This document shows, one piece after another, positions 26,062 through 34,721 of a stretch of DNA of 64,000 nucleotides. The notes under the pieces were generated by a model. It made no database searches, had not been told where the DNA came from, and saw nothing but the letters and a program-made list of their open reading frames with translations. Both the position numbers and the translations under genes were made by a program. The stretch is from Spirochaeta lutea (GTDB lineage: Bacteria; Spirochaetota; Spirochaetia; DSM-27196; Salinispiraceae): assembly GCF_000758165.1 (NCBI RefSeq), contig NZ_JNUP01000072.1, forward strand, positions 164,496-228,495, in the 5' to 3' direction. Position 1 is the first letter of the stretch. Every line of letters starts with the position of its first letter.

Positions 26062-26658
26062 TTACTTCGTCGAAAAGCCCTCAAGCCAGGTAAGGGTACT
26101 TTCCGGCTGTAACGTCGCCCTTGCCACCGATTCCGCAGCCTTCTTGCCGGATAAGAGGGAAATAAGCGCGAGGGAAAATTCAGCGGCGGTTCCCGGTCCC
26201 CGGCTGGTAAGGAATGGTTTATCCCAGACCACCCGGTCCTGAACCCAGGTTCCCTGGCTTACCGCCTCTTCGTGGCCCGGATAGCAGGTAAAACGAACCC
26301 CCTCCAGGAGCCCCCAGCCGCCGAGGGCTACCGCCGGGGCAGCACAGATGGCAGCCACGATTCCCCCGGCCTGAAGCACCCGCTTCACCAAATCCCTTCC
26401 CTGGGGAGACTCATAGATATTGGCCGCTCCCGGCATTCCTCCGGGCAATACCACTGCATCGGGGATACCCTGGTAGTCCTGAACAAGGCAGTCGGTAACA
26501 ACGGTGAGCTGCCTGCTCCCGGTAATCGATGTATCACCAATCCCGGCAAGCCTGACCCGTACTCCCGCCCTGCGGAGAAAGTCCATAGGTGTTACCGTTT
26601 CCACCTCCTCAAATCCCGGAGCAACCAAAATACAGACCCCTTTTTGTTGCGTATCCAT
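26062..26658 (-). CDS. DJ-1/PfpI family protein
   Basis: A 198-residue class I glutamine amidotransferase-like protein of the DJ-1/ThiJ/PfpI group. The nucleophile elbow is AAICAAPAVALGG with the conserved Cys at about residue 104. An N-terminal acidic residue is in PGFEEVETVTP, and VLPGGMPGA is the usual oxyanion region. Members act as glyoxalase/deglycase-like or chaperone proteins, and the role here cannot be fixed. The ATG at 26658 follows AGGAGGT by seven bases. Cytoplasmic, probably dimeric. It is alone, between the barrel protein and the OmpA-like gene. Confidence 0.9.
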   Translation of the reverse strand: MDTQQKGVCILVAPGFEEVETVTPMDFLRRAGVRVRLAGIGDTSITGSRQLTVVTDCLVQDYQGIPDAVVLPGGMPGAANIYESPQGRDLVKRVLQAGGIVAAICAAPAVALGGWGLLEGVRFTCYPGHEEAVSQGTWVQDRVVWDKPFLTSRGPGTAAEFSLALISLLSGKKAAESVARATLQPESTLTWLEGFSTK

Positions 26659-26793
26659 CAATGCACCTCCTGACTCGGCTTGAATCCAAGTACGTACACC
26701 CTAGCACGGTTCGGTTTCAGCAGGACAATGCCCGGGTTCGAACCGGAATAATGCCCCATCATCCCGCGTTCCGCTGAAGGGTGTACGCATTAT

Positions 26794-26839
26794 GAAAATA
26801 AAAGGCGGCAGCAGACCCCCTGGGGGTCATACCACCGCC
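26794..26839 (-). terminator. Terminator after the OmpA-like gene
   Basis: On the minus strand GGCGG...CCGCC (26839-26835 with 26808-26804) encloses GACCCCC/GGGGGTC and is followed by TTTTATTTT. A second hairpin, ACCTCTC/GAGAGGT at 26857-26889, lies between it and the stop codon. Confidence 0.8.
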
Positions 26840-26908
26840 TCATCCGTCTATCTCTTACCTCTCATATCGGTGTTACCGGTCCGAGAGGTCCAAGAGCCCC
26901 TTGGCGGC

Positions 26909-29900
26909 CTAGTTCCGCTCAAGGATGAACTCTACACGCCGGTTCTTCCAGCGGTTCTCGGTATCACCATGGGGCACCACCGGCCGGGCTCCCCCGATTC
27001 CCCGGGGTGTCATTCGATTCCAATCTACCCCAAGAATGGTCAATGCCTGACGTACCTCAGAGGCGCGGTTGCGGGAGAGAGGAATCAGAACCTCGCGCTG
27101 CTCCACGGGTCCGCGGACCGAGTCGTTCCAGTAGATCTGAACGGCATGTCCCTCAATGGCAATCTTATAATCCGGATATTTATTGAGGATTTCTGCAAGA
27201 CGCCGCAGGGTATCCAGGTTCCTGGTTAGCATATCTCCGGTCACGTCGAAGAGATCTGCGGTATTCGGAGCAAACACAATGCTGGGAATATTAATCCGTA
27301 ACCGGTCGCCCTCGTCCAGGACAAGCACATCGACAGTGATTACCGCCCCGGATACATGGAAGTTCTTGAGATTATCCTCCAGACGGAATTGGGCGATGTA
27401 GTCCACTGCGGATTGAACGAGCTCTCCACTACCGTTGGTACCGTCCCAAGAAAGGGTTTCCGGAGGTACCCCCTGGCCCGACCACTGCCTGAACAGATTT
27501 CCCATGGGATCAAGGATTTCTACCCGCCAATTATCAATGGGCCGGTCGGCTGCCGTAGCGTCCAGGGAAAGCGTTAGGATATCGTTCTCCCCGTCCCCGT
27601 CGGGACTGAAGCGCTCAGGCGAAACGGAAATCTCACCCTTGGGCGGAGTCTTAACCAGAATAATGCTCTGCTGGCTGACCTTTTCCGTTGCGGTTCCATT
27701 TGAGTATTCCACTCTGAAGGAGGCTTGATAGGTTCCGTCCTCCACGGTACCGGCGTCGTTCACCCCATCCCAGACAATGGTTTCGGGGAGATTCGAACCG
27801 CCCTGAATCAACCGGCGGATCCTGCCGGTCTCGTTAATCAACTCTACTTCCCATCCCCGGAGCTGACCACGGTCCGCCACGGTGGGCGTGAGGGTGACCG
27901 TATCTCGGAAGCCGTCGCCGTTAGGACTGAATACATCCAGGTCCGGCTCGATGCTGATGGTCGCCGACAGGTTATCGATCTTCAGATTAATGAGTTTTGC
28001 AGATCCCACATTTCCGACCTCGTTGGTGGCATAGACTACATACGAGTACATACCATCGGGCAACACCTCTCCCTGATCATCCGTTCCGTCCCAAACGAGA
28101 TCTTCCACCTGGCCATCCCACTCGAAGCTGCGCACCACCTGGTCATCGGCATTCATTACCTCACCGTACCAAACATCTTCCTGGGAGGAGGTCTGCTGAA
28201 TTGTCAGGATATCGTCCTCGCCATCGCCGTTGGGGGTGAAAACTCGCTGGTTTATGGTAGCCGTTACCTGGGGCCTCGTTCTGTTGAGAACGATCTTTTC
28301 ATTGGCGCTGAATCGGGAGGTATCGCCGTTCAGGTACTTAATGGTTACCTCTACACTGTACCGACCGTCCGGTGCAGGGATGCCGTTGTTCCGGATTCCC
28401 GGCCACTCCACATACTGGAGGGCTTCGGTCACCGACCGGCTAAAGACAGGCCTACCGTCCTCGCCGTTAATGGAGAGTACAAAGTACTCCACGTACCTAG
28501 CCGAACTCAGCTCGGGGGTAATCCGGACAACCTCGTATCCCTTATCGCCCCCAGGAGAGAGGGCCGTCTGACTCAACCGTACCCGGTTAGCTGACCGGTC
28601 AGTGGTATCCTTGATGAACCGCGCGCTGTTACTGCTGCCGCGGTTTCCCGCTTCATCGGTGGCTACCAGGCTGATTTGATACAGCCCATCCATGGCCTGG
28701 AGGGACCGGCCGGTTTGCCCGCCAAGGGCGCCGGCAAGGGAACCGGGGACGGTTCCATCCCAAGCAAGGGGGAACTCAAACCCGGCCTCATTAAGAGCCT
28801 CCAGGCTGAGGCTGAAGCTCTGTCCTGACTCATGCTCGACTACGAGCTCCCAATCCTCACCGCTTTCATAATTCGCCTGAATTTGAAGACGGGGCTTGGA
28901 ATCACCCCCAAACACCAGGGGAAGTCCCCGGGGAGTAGCCTCAGGCTGGGTTGCCAAGCTTATACCAGCCTCGGGGGGGGTGTTGTCTAAATAAATATCC
29001 AGGGGCTCAGAAATCGGCACCGTACCGTTCTCGTAGGTTGCGGAAAACTCAGCAGTGTAATGCCCGTCCGGCAGTTCTACATTCTCCAGCTCCGGCCGGC
29101 CGGGATTCCCCATGCCCCGGAACACCAGGGAAGCCGGTACCTCTCCGGTGCCTGTATAACGGCGGACAACAATGCCGTCTTCATCCTTAATTTCAACCTT
29201 CCACGATTCCATGCCGTCGGTATCCGAGATAGTGAGGGAGAGAGGGAGCTCCCCGTCAGCGGCTGCGGAGAAATGCGGACTTACGTCTTCGGGAAGGGTT
29301 ACCCGGATCGCCGATTCATCGGTACTGAGCTGAAATACCACTTCCTGAACCGCGGTATTCCCGGCCCGGTCCACTCCGGTAAGCCGGTAGGTATAGGTAC
29401 CGTCAGCCTGAAGGGCGGACCCGCCCTGGTTAGCCTTCCCGTCCCATTCAACGGTTTCTACCGCCAATACCCCGGGTGCCGTCGGATCCTCAGGAGCCGC
29501 TGTTTGATCGGTCCACACAACCCGGCCTGCATCATTCAGAATCTCATAGACCCAAGATGCCGCCGCATCTGTGCGGTGCCGGAAGGAGATAGTATCCCGC
29601 ACACCGTCATCATTGGGACTAAAGATGCTGGCTGAAGGCCGTACCGAGGTTATTTCCGGTGGAACGGTATCCACCACCACCTGAAGGGGAGCGGTAGAAG
29701 ACTTCAACCCCTGCTTATTGGCCAGGGTCAACTGATAAAAATACACATCATCGGGAACGGTGCTTCCGTTGCTGCTGCCGTCCCAAACGAGGCTGTCGGG
29801 GATATTCAGAATCGGTTTGTTTCCGACGCCGAAGGTTCTTGCAAGGAGGGAGCGGGTATCCTGCACTTCTGCGGTTACGGCGTGCACCACCTCTCCATTT

Positions 29901-30136
29901 TTGTTATAGATTTTTAGTTCGAATACCCGGGCGAATTCGGTGTTCTTGACTGAATCGGGTGAGATTTCGAGAGTCAGAACCCCGTTATCCTGGCTTCCCG
30001 GAGAAATGTAGGTGGGAGCCTTCCGAAAGGTAATTTCGGGCTGGGGTTCAGCTCCGCCCCCGGCAAATACCACCCCGCCAGCCACCATTAACAGTGCGGC
30101 CCATACCGCCCCTAGGGTTTTTGCTGCCTTGTTCAT
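26909..30136 (-). CDS. Large secreted Ig-repeat protein with OmpA-like C-terminus
   Basis: A 1075-residue exported protein (signal peptide ending near FAGGG). Most of it is a series of FlgD-type Ig-like repeats, each starting with an FSPNGDG-like motif and ending with WDG...DGxYxY. Clear copies are IFSPNDDGVRD, VFTPNGDGEDD, VFSPNGDGFRD and RFSPDGDGEND. The last about 130 residues are an OmpA-like peptidoglycan-binding domain (IAIEGHAVQIYW, LSRNRASEVRQALTILGVD, RRVEFILE). Proteins of this make-up are common in spirochaetes, where they may link outer-membrane or periplasmic structures to the wall. A ribosome binding site AAAGGAT precedes the ATG. Monocistronic, with a strong terminator. Confidence 0.88.
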   Translation of the reverse strand: MNKAAKTLGAVWAALLMVAGGVVFAGGGAEPQPEITFRKAPTYISPGSQDNGVLTLEISPDSVKNTEFARVFELKIYNKNGEVVHAVTAEVQDTRSLLARTFGVGNKPILNIPDSLVWDGSSNGSTVPDDVYFYQLTLANKQGLKSSTAPLQVVVDTVPPEITSVRPSASIFSPNDDGVRDTISFRHRTDAAASWVYEILNDAGRVVWTDQTAAPEDPTAPGVLAVETVEWDGKANQGGSALQADGTYTYRLTGVDRAGNTAVQEVVFQLSTDESAIRVTLPEDVSPHFSAAADGELPLSLTISDTDGMESWKVEIKDEDGIVVRRYTGTGEVPASLVFRGMGNPGRPELENVELPDGHYTAEFSATYENGTVPISEPLDIYLDNTPPEAGISLATQPEATPRGLPLVFGGDSKPRLQIQANYESGEDWELVVEHESGQSFSLSLEALNEAGFEFPLAWDGTVPGSLAGALGGQTGRSLQAMDGLYQISLVATDEAGNRGSSNSARFIKDTTDRSANRVRLSQTALSPGGDKGYEVVRITPELSSARYVEYFVLSINGEDGRPVFSRSVTEALQYVEWPGIRNNGIPAPDGRYSVEVTIKYLNGDTSRFSANEKIVLNRTRPQVTATINQRVFTPNGDGEDDILTIQQTSSQEDVWYGEVMNADDQVVRSFEWDGQVEDLVWDGTDDQGEVLPDGMYSYVVYATNEVGNVGSAKLINLKIDNLSATISIEPDLDVFSPNGDGFRDTVTLTPTVADRGQLRGWEVELINETGRIRRLIQGGSNLPETIVWDGVNDAGTVEDGTYQASFRVEYSNGTATEKVSQQSIILVKTPPKGEISVSPERFSPDGDGENDILTLSLDATAADRPIDNWRVEILDPMGNLFRQWSGQGVPPETLSWDGTNGSGELVQSAVDYIAQFRLEDNLKNFHVSGAVITVDVLVLDEGDRLRINIPSIVFAPNTADLFDVTGDMLTRNLDTLRRLAEILNKYPDYKIAIEGHAVQIYWNDSVRGPVEQREVLIPLSRNRASEVRQALTILGVDWNRMTPRGIGGARPVVPHGDTENRWKNRRVEFILERN

Positions 30137-30236
30137 CTAAAACCATCCTTTCAGGATCACTGCGTCGGATTCATCTGCATAGTATCTGTATATAGAACTA
30201 CTATATCATCATGGTGTAACGCTATCCACCATAAAA

Positions 30237-30266
30237 AAGGGACCCCAGTGAATACCGGGATCCCTT
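30237..30266 (-). terminator. Terminator of the proVWX operon
   Basis: AAGGGA-CCC pairs with GGG-TCCCTT at 30237-30266, with one mismatch, followed on the minus strand by a T-run. It lies 45 bases past the proX stop. Confidence 0.75.
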
Positions 30267-30310
30267 ATTCTTAAAGAATTTATCGATGTTCTTTAATTTG
30301 CTCCTGTGGT

Positions 30311-31231
30311 TTAGAGACTCATTCCAGCAGGCATAGCACTGTTGATCAGATCGATATTTGCATCGACGAATTCTTTTGCGCTGTCCCGGGGATCAGCTCC
30401 GTCCTGGTTTGCCACCAGCACCGAACCCAGATCAACCTGGAGCCAGTCAAACTCGCTCAGGAACTTATGAACCTCGGGCATATCCTCGGCAAGACCCAGC
30501 CGGCCGATGTTATGGATGGTTTCAGCCTCGCCGTACACCTTATCCGGATCGTCAAGAATCTTCAGGTCCCAGCGTCCGAACTTCCAGTGGGGAGCCCAGC
30601 CGGTTACGACAATGTACTCTTCGTTGTCGATGGCGTTGCCCAGGGCGGCTGCCATGGTTGCTCCGCTGCCTTCAACAAGCTCAAAGGCGCCCATCCCGCT
30701 GATATTATTTTCAATGGCATTCTCGGTTTGCTGCATCATGCCGGCACCGGGGTCAATTCCGATAATCTGGCCGTCAAAGGCATCGGCATTTGCTGCTGCC
30801 TCGGCAATAGAATCAAACTCGACATAGGTGGGTACCACAAGACCGAGCTTGGCATCCTCATAGGTTACACCCAGGTCTTCAACCTGATCGGTGTATTCAC
30901 CCTCGGGACCGTAGTACATACCGTGGGTTGCGGGCAGCCAGGCTGAAAGGTGTGCATCCGCATCTCCAGAGGCCACAGCAGCCCACATAGCGGCGTTTGC
31001 TACGGAAGTAATATCCACATCGTATCCCAGGCGGGACAGGATCTCACCGGCAACATGGGTAATTGCTACCTCACGAGCCCATTCAACGTAGACCAGATCA
31101 ACCTCACCCTTCTCTTCGGGCTCAGATTGCTGGGATTGCTGAGCCTGCTCCGGCTCATCGCCTCCGCCGCAGGATACCGCCAGCACACCGGCCAGTAGTA
31201 TCACCATAAGTACTCCAAGTACCTTTTTCAT
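30311..31231 (-). CDS. proX: Glycine betaine/proline-type substrate-binding lipoprotein
   Basis: A 306-residue OpuAC/ProX-type binding protein with a lipoprotein signal (lipobox LAVSC, Cys21). An acidic Q/E-rich linker follows, and then the periplasmic-binding fold (VDLVYVEWAREVAITHV, SGDADAHLSAWLPATH, VVTGWAPHWKFGRWDLKILDDP). Several aromatic residues (Trp in SAWLPA and GWAPHW) sit where the family forms its cage for trimethylammonium groups. It collects compatible solutes outside the membrane for ProVW. AGGAGG precedes the ATG. Last gene of the operon, 20 bases after proW, followed by a terminator. Confidence 0.93.
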   Translation of the reverse strand: MKKVLGVLMVILLAGVLAVSCGGGDEPEQAQQSQQSEPEEKGEVDLVYVEWAREVAITHVAGEILSRLGYDVDITSVANAAMWAAVASGDADAHLSAWLPATHGMYYGPEGEYTDQVEDLGVTYEDAKLGLVVPTYVEFDSIAEAAANADAFDGQIIGIDPGAGMMQQTENAIENNISGMGAFELVEGSGATMAAALGNAIDNEEYIVVTGWAPHWKFGRWDLKILDDPDKVYGEAETIHNIGRLGLAEDMPEVHKFLSEFDWLQVDLGSVLVANQDGADPRDSAKEFVDANIDLINSAMPAGMSL

Positions 31232-31251
31232 ACATTCCTCCTACAGAATAG

Positions 31252-32103
31252 TTATTTCTTTTTCGACTTGGCTCCGGGATCACCGATATGTTGGGTAATC
31301 CGGTCCAAGATTATTGCTACTATTACAACACCCAATCCGGCTGCAAACCCTTGGCCGGGGCGCAATCGCTGGATTGCCCGCCATACCTCGCCGCCCAAAC
31401 CGCCGGCACCAATCATGGATGCAATAACAGTCATGGACAGAGAGAGCATGATGGTCTGGTTCACCCCCGCCATAATGGTGGGCATGGCCAAAGGCATCTG
31501 CACCTTGAAGAGCTTCTGGCGGGTGGTGGTACCGAAGCTCACACAGGCCTCGATTAACTCCTTATCAATCTGCTTGATTCCCAGGGCCGTCAGCCTGATA
31601 GCCGGGGGAATAGAGAAGATAACCGTGGCGAAGATCGCCGACACTCCCCCGAGGCCGAAAAACGGAATAGCGGGAATTAGGTAGACGAAGGCCGGCATGG
31701 TCTGCATAAAGTCCAGGATGGGCTTTACAATCTTAAAGAAGGTCTCGTTCAGGGCCGCTACAATTCCCAGGGGAACCCCCACGAGAACAGCAATGCCCGT
31801 GGACAGCAGAACCAGGGTGATGGTTGACACCGTAGGCTCCCAAAGCCCCAGATTCCAGATAAACAACAGACCGATAACCGATCCGATGGCGATTTTCCGG
31901 GTAGAAATGAACCAGGCTAGCCCGCCGATGGCTAGAATCAGGATAATCGGGGGAATAAAGAGCAGCGCCTCGCTGATCCAGTCGATACCGGTGCCTACCA
32001 CCGCAGAAAACGCCCGGGTCAGCCATGAAAAGGTGGTGGTCATCCATTTGAGCAGGCTATCCACCCATTCAGCCAGGGGTATTTGGGGAATTATATTATT
32101 CAT
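31252..32103 (-). CDS. proW: Glycine betaine ABC transporter permease
   Basis: A 283-residue membrane protein with about six hydrophobic segments and the permease landmarks of the ProW/OpuAB family: GIAVLVGVPLGIVAAL, ILDFMQTMPAFVYLIPAIPFFGLG, and the coupling loop EACVSFGTTTRQKLFKVQMPLAMPTIMAGVNQ ends. It forms the membrane channel of the osmoprotectant importer. The ATG overlaps the proV end by eight bases and lies behind AGGAGG within it, showing translational coupling. Confidence 0.94.
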   Translation of the reverse strand: MNNIIPQIPLAEWVDSLLKWMTTTFSWLTRAFSAVVGTGIDWISEALLFIPPIILILAIGGLAWFISTRKIAIGSVIGLLFIWNLGLWEPTVSTITLVLLSTGIAVLVGVPLGIVAALNETFFKIVKPILDFMQTMPAFVYLIPAIPFFGLGGVSAIFATVIFSIPPAIRLTALGIKQIDKELIEACVSFGTTTRQKLFKVQMPLAMPTIMAGVNQTIMLSLSMTVIASMIGAGGLGGEVWRAIQRLRPGQGFAAGLGVVIVAIILDRITQHIGDPGAKSKKK

Positions 32104-33301
32104 CGCTTCCTCCTTCTGAAAGGGCGGCGAATACCGAACCCCGTACGATTACCCCTTTCAGGATATTCTTCTCGTTCACCACAGCCACAGGCCAGCTTTT
32201 ATCCGAGAGCGGCCCGAATAGATCCCTAACCGGAACATCCGGTAGGGTTGTGGGGACCTGATCAAGGGTAAAAATATGATCAAGCCAGCTGTCACCCCGC
32301 TTAACTGCCTCGGCAGCCTGCTCGGCGCTCATGTACCCCACCAACTCGTAGTTCTGCCGCACAATGTAGATACCCGAGTGTCCGGCCTCGGTCATAGCCT
32401 TCAGGGCAACCCGGGGGCCGTCTTTTACGAAGGCCACCGGCCGGGCCTTAACCATGACATCCTCGGCGGTAAGCACCTTGGAGCGGTCCACGTTCTCTAC
32501 AAACTTCGCCACATAGGCATTCGCGGGATTGGAGAGGATCTCTTCGGGTGTTCCGATCTGAACTACCCGGCCGTCCTTCATCAGTACAATCCGGTCCCCC
32601 ATTTTCAGGGCCTCATCTAAATCGTGGGTAATAAACAGGATGGTTTTGTGTACCTGGCTCTCCAGGGACAGCAGCTCGTCCTGCATGTCCGCTCGAATCA
32701 AGGGGTCCAGGGCGCTGAAGGCCTCATCCATCAACAACACATCGGGTTCGATGGCCATGGCCCGGGCCAAACCTACCCGCTGCTTCATTCCCCCGGAAAG
32801 ATTCTCGGGGTAGTATTCCTCCCAGCCGCCAAGACCAACCTGTTCCAGAGCGGCCTGGGCCTTGGGCCGCCGCTCCTCCAGGGGTACGCCCTGAATCTCC
32901 AATCCGAATTCCGCATTCTCAATGACTGTCCGGTGGGGAAATAAGGCAAAACTCTGAAAGACCATGCCGAACTTTTTCCGGCGAACCTCTCTGAGCTCCT
33001 CTTCATTCATCTTTGTAATATCAACACCGTCGATAGTAACCGTTCCGTAGGTGGGCTCAATAAGCCGGTTAATACAGCGCACCAGGGTGGATTTACCGCT
33101 ACCGGAGAGGCCCATGATAACCAGGGTCTCTCCCTCATACACATCGAAGCTGGCATCGGCAACTCCGACAGCCTGCCCGGTCTTCTCCAGAATGTCGTCC
33201 TTGGACACACCCTGCTTAATGAGCTCCCGGGCTTTTTCGGGATGGCGGCCGAATATCTTATACACGCCCTCAACCCGAATCTTAACTTTCCGCTCTTCCA
33301 T
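32096..33301 (-). CDS. proV: Glycine betaine ABC transporter ATPase with CBS pair
   Basis: A 401-residue ATPase of the OpuAA/ProV type. Walker A GLSGSGKSTL, Q-loop MVFQSFALFPHRTV, signature LSGGMKQRVGLARA, Walker B VLLMDEAFSALDP and switch His in FITHDLDEAL are all intact. The C-terminal about 120 residues are a CBS pair (from LTAEDVMVKARPVAF to GVIVRGSVFAAL), which in this family senses ionic strength or c-di-AMP. First gene of proVWX. AAAGGA precedes the ATG. Divergent from the MarR gene across 427 bases that carry several copies of one 12-bp motif. Confidence 0.95.
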   Translation of the reverse strand: MEERKVKIRVEGVYKIFGRHPEKARELIKQGVSKDDILEKTGQAVGVADASFDVYEGETLVIMGLSGSGKSTLVRCINRLIEPTYGTVTIDGVDITKMNEEELREVRRKKFGMVFQSFALFPHRTVIENAEFGLEIQGVPLEERRPKAQAALEQVGLGGWEEYYPENLSGGMKQRVGLARAMAIEPDVLLMDEAFSALDPLIRADMQDELLSLESQVHKTILFITHDLDEALKMGDRIVLMKDGRVVQIGTPEEILSNPANAYVAKFVENVDRSKVLTAEDVMVKARPVAFVKDGPRVALKAMTEAGHSGIYIVRQNYELVGYMSAEQAAEAVKRGDSWLDHIFTLDQVPTTLPDVPVRDLFGPLSDKSWPVAVVNEKNILKGVIVRGSVFAALSEGGSDE

Positions 33302-33364
33302 TGGGTTTCCTTTATTTTGATCTGCAAGTATTAGTTAGTACACTATTTTTTTAAGTCTTGATAA

Positions 33365-33394
33365 AGCATAGTAAAAAGGATATGTTTCTGTCAA
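33365..33394 (-). promoter_or_regulatory. proV promoter
   Basis: Minus-strand TTGACA (33394-33389), an 18-base spacer and TATGCT (33370-33365). One 12-bp motif lies just upstream of the -35 box and another just downstream of the expected start. Confidence 0.6.
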
Positions 33395-33433
33395 GTATTT
33401 ATTCGTATACTAAGTAATTTTTATGGGATATAG

Positions 33434-33497
33434 CATTCAAATCACCGTAATACATCAATAATTTCTTACTTTATAGGTTTTTATGGTGATTTGAATG
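33434..33497. repeat. Perfect 13-bp inverted repeat, 38 bases apart
   Basis: CATTCAAATCACC at 33434-33446 and its exact reverse complement at 33485-33497. It lies midway between the two divergent promoters. It may be a pair of binding sites or a stem. Confidence 0.8.
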
Positions 33498-33613
33498 GGG
33501 TTGGCATCAGATGTGTTGCTTCGTAATCTATGCATATTAATGCAGACCCTTTACAAAACCAACCAACTTTGCTACTATTTGCTTAGTGTACGAAACTTTA
33601 GCACTCTAATACT

Positions 33614-33619
33614 TATAAT
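33614..33619 (+). promoter_or_regulatory. -10 box of the MarR operon
   Basis: Consensus TATAAT with a poor -35. Two 12-bp motifs (33583-33594 and 33613-33624) cover the -35 and -10 positions, as expected for autorepression. The leader to the ATG at 33729 is about 100 bases. Confidence 0.5.
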
Positions 33620-33728
33620 ACGAAGGAATTGACCAAGAAAATCCCCGGGTATATGCTTAGTACGGGCATAGAACCACCCGGGGTTGAGGAATAACCGTCC
33701 CCGGGCATCACAGTGAACCGAGGGATAC

Positions 33729-34235
33729 ATGGATAGAACGGTGAGTTTATTGGTGGTTAAAACCCTGCGTCAGATAATCCGCGCAGTCGACATACATTCT
33801 CAACACCTGAAAAAGACCATAGGACTGACCGGTCCGCAGCTGCTGCTGCTGAACGAGATCAAGCGCAGCGGTGAAATCGCCACCGGCGACCTGGCCAAAG
33901 CGGTGAACCTGGCCCAGGCCACCGTTACCAGCATCATCGACCGGTTGGAAAAAAAGGATCTAGTGGTACGCAATCGGTCGTCCGAGGACAAACGCCGGGT
34001 CTTTCTTACCCTGACCTCCAAGGCGCAGATCCTCCTGGAGGCTAGCCCATCCTTCATCCAGGATGAATTTCTTGACCAATTTGAACAGTTGGACACATGG
34101 GAGCAGAGCCTGATTCTCTCAAGCCTTCAGCGCATCGCCAAGATGATGAACGCCCACGAAATCCAGGCCGAGCCCATATTAACAGCAGATTCCCAATCCC
34201 AGCATAACGAAGAACAAAAGGAGCAAGTAGAATGA
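33729..34235 (+). CDS. MarR-family transcriptional regulator
   Basis: A 168-residue winged-helix protein. The helix-turn-helix is GEIATGDLAKAVNLAQATVTSIIDRLEKKDLV (in pieces: GDLAKAVNLAQATV is the recognition region), with the wing RNRSSEDKRRVFLTLT at about residues 82-97. Helices for dimerisation lie on either side. The C-terminus is an acidic Gln/Glu-rich tail of unknown role. It faces proVWX and heads a three-gene operon. Repeated motifs cover both promoters, so control of its own operon and of the osmolyte importer is likely. This parallels GbsR/OpuR-type MarR proteins of Bacillus and EctR of halophiles, but the orthology is not shown. Confidence 0.9.
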   Translation: MDRTVSLLVVKTLRQIIRAVDIHSQHLKKTIGLTGPQLLLLNEIKRSGEIATGDLAKAVNLAQATVTSIIDRLEKKDLVVRNRSSEDKRRVFLTLTSKAQILLEASPSFIQDEFLDQFEQLDTWEQSLILSSLQRIAKMMNAHEIQAEPILTADSQSQHNEEQKEQVE

Positions 34236-34690
34236 GCGACAAAGCCTCAGCAGACATTACGGTTATAACCAAGGAAAACCTGTCAACCAGCGGGGTTACC
34301 CTAGAGCAGGCCGTGGCGTTTTTACACGATCACCTGGAAGAGTTCCGGGATACCCCGGCCGCTATTGAGAATGCCATCCGGTTCGCCCTGTCGGCCAACA
34401 ATAGAGAGAAGGGATTTCTCATCGCCGCCCACAAAGGCGGCGAGCTGGCAGGTCTGGTCGTGATGAATGAAACGGGCATGGACGGGTACGTGCCTCCCCA
34501 CTTTCTCGTGTACATCGCGGTAAACCGTAACTTCCGAAAACAGGGCATCGGTAAGCAGCTTATGAAAACCGCCATATCCGAGACCAAGGGTGACATTTCC
34601 CTCCACGTTGAGTACGACAACCCGGCCAAAAAACTCTATGAAGCCGTGGGCTTTACCTCAAAATACGCCGAAATGCGGCTCCCCCGGTAA
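34232..34690 (+). CDS. GNAT-family N-acetyltransferase
   Basis: A 152-residue single-domain acetyltransferase. The acetyl-CoA loop is NRNFRKQGIGKQLMKTA (about residues 91-107, motif A R-x-x-G-I-G) and the end is NPAKKLYEAVGFTSK, as in classic GNATs. The acceptor is unknown. The ATG overlaps the MarR stop in ATGA and has AAAGGAGC before it, so it is coupled to the regulator. The racemase-family gene follows at 31 bases. The neighbours suggest an amino-acid or diamine acceptor, but this is inference. Confidence 0.85.
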   Translation: MSDKASADITVITKENLSTSGVTLEQAVAFLHDHLEEFRDTPAAIENAIRFALSANNREKGFLIAAHKGGELAGLVVMNETGMDGYVPPHFLVYIAVNRNFRKQGIGKQLMKTAISETKGDISLHVEYDNPAKKLYEAVGFTSKYAEMRLPR

Positions 34691-34721
34691 GATTCCCCGG
34701 CATCCCAGGAAGGAGGCCACC

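Larger units (their letters stand above)
33302..33728. promoter_or_regulatory. 427-bp divergent regulatory region, proVWX / MarR operon
   Basis: A+T-rich, without genes. It holds the proV promoter, a -10 box for the MarR operon, four related 12-bp motifs (consensus TTAGTRTACGAA) at 33335-33346, 33402-33413, 33583-33594 and 33613-33624, and a 13-bp inverted repeat at 33434-33497. A shortened fifth copy (TTAGTACGGG) lies near 33657. Confidence 0.7.

Noticed and set aside
26731-26746. tRNA T-arm-like sequence (CCGGGTTCGAACCGG)
   Set aside because: No acceptor, D or anticodon arm can be built around it; it is a chance palindrome in the DJ-1 upstream region.
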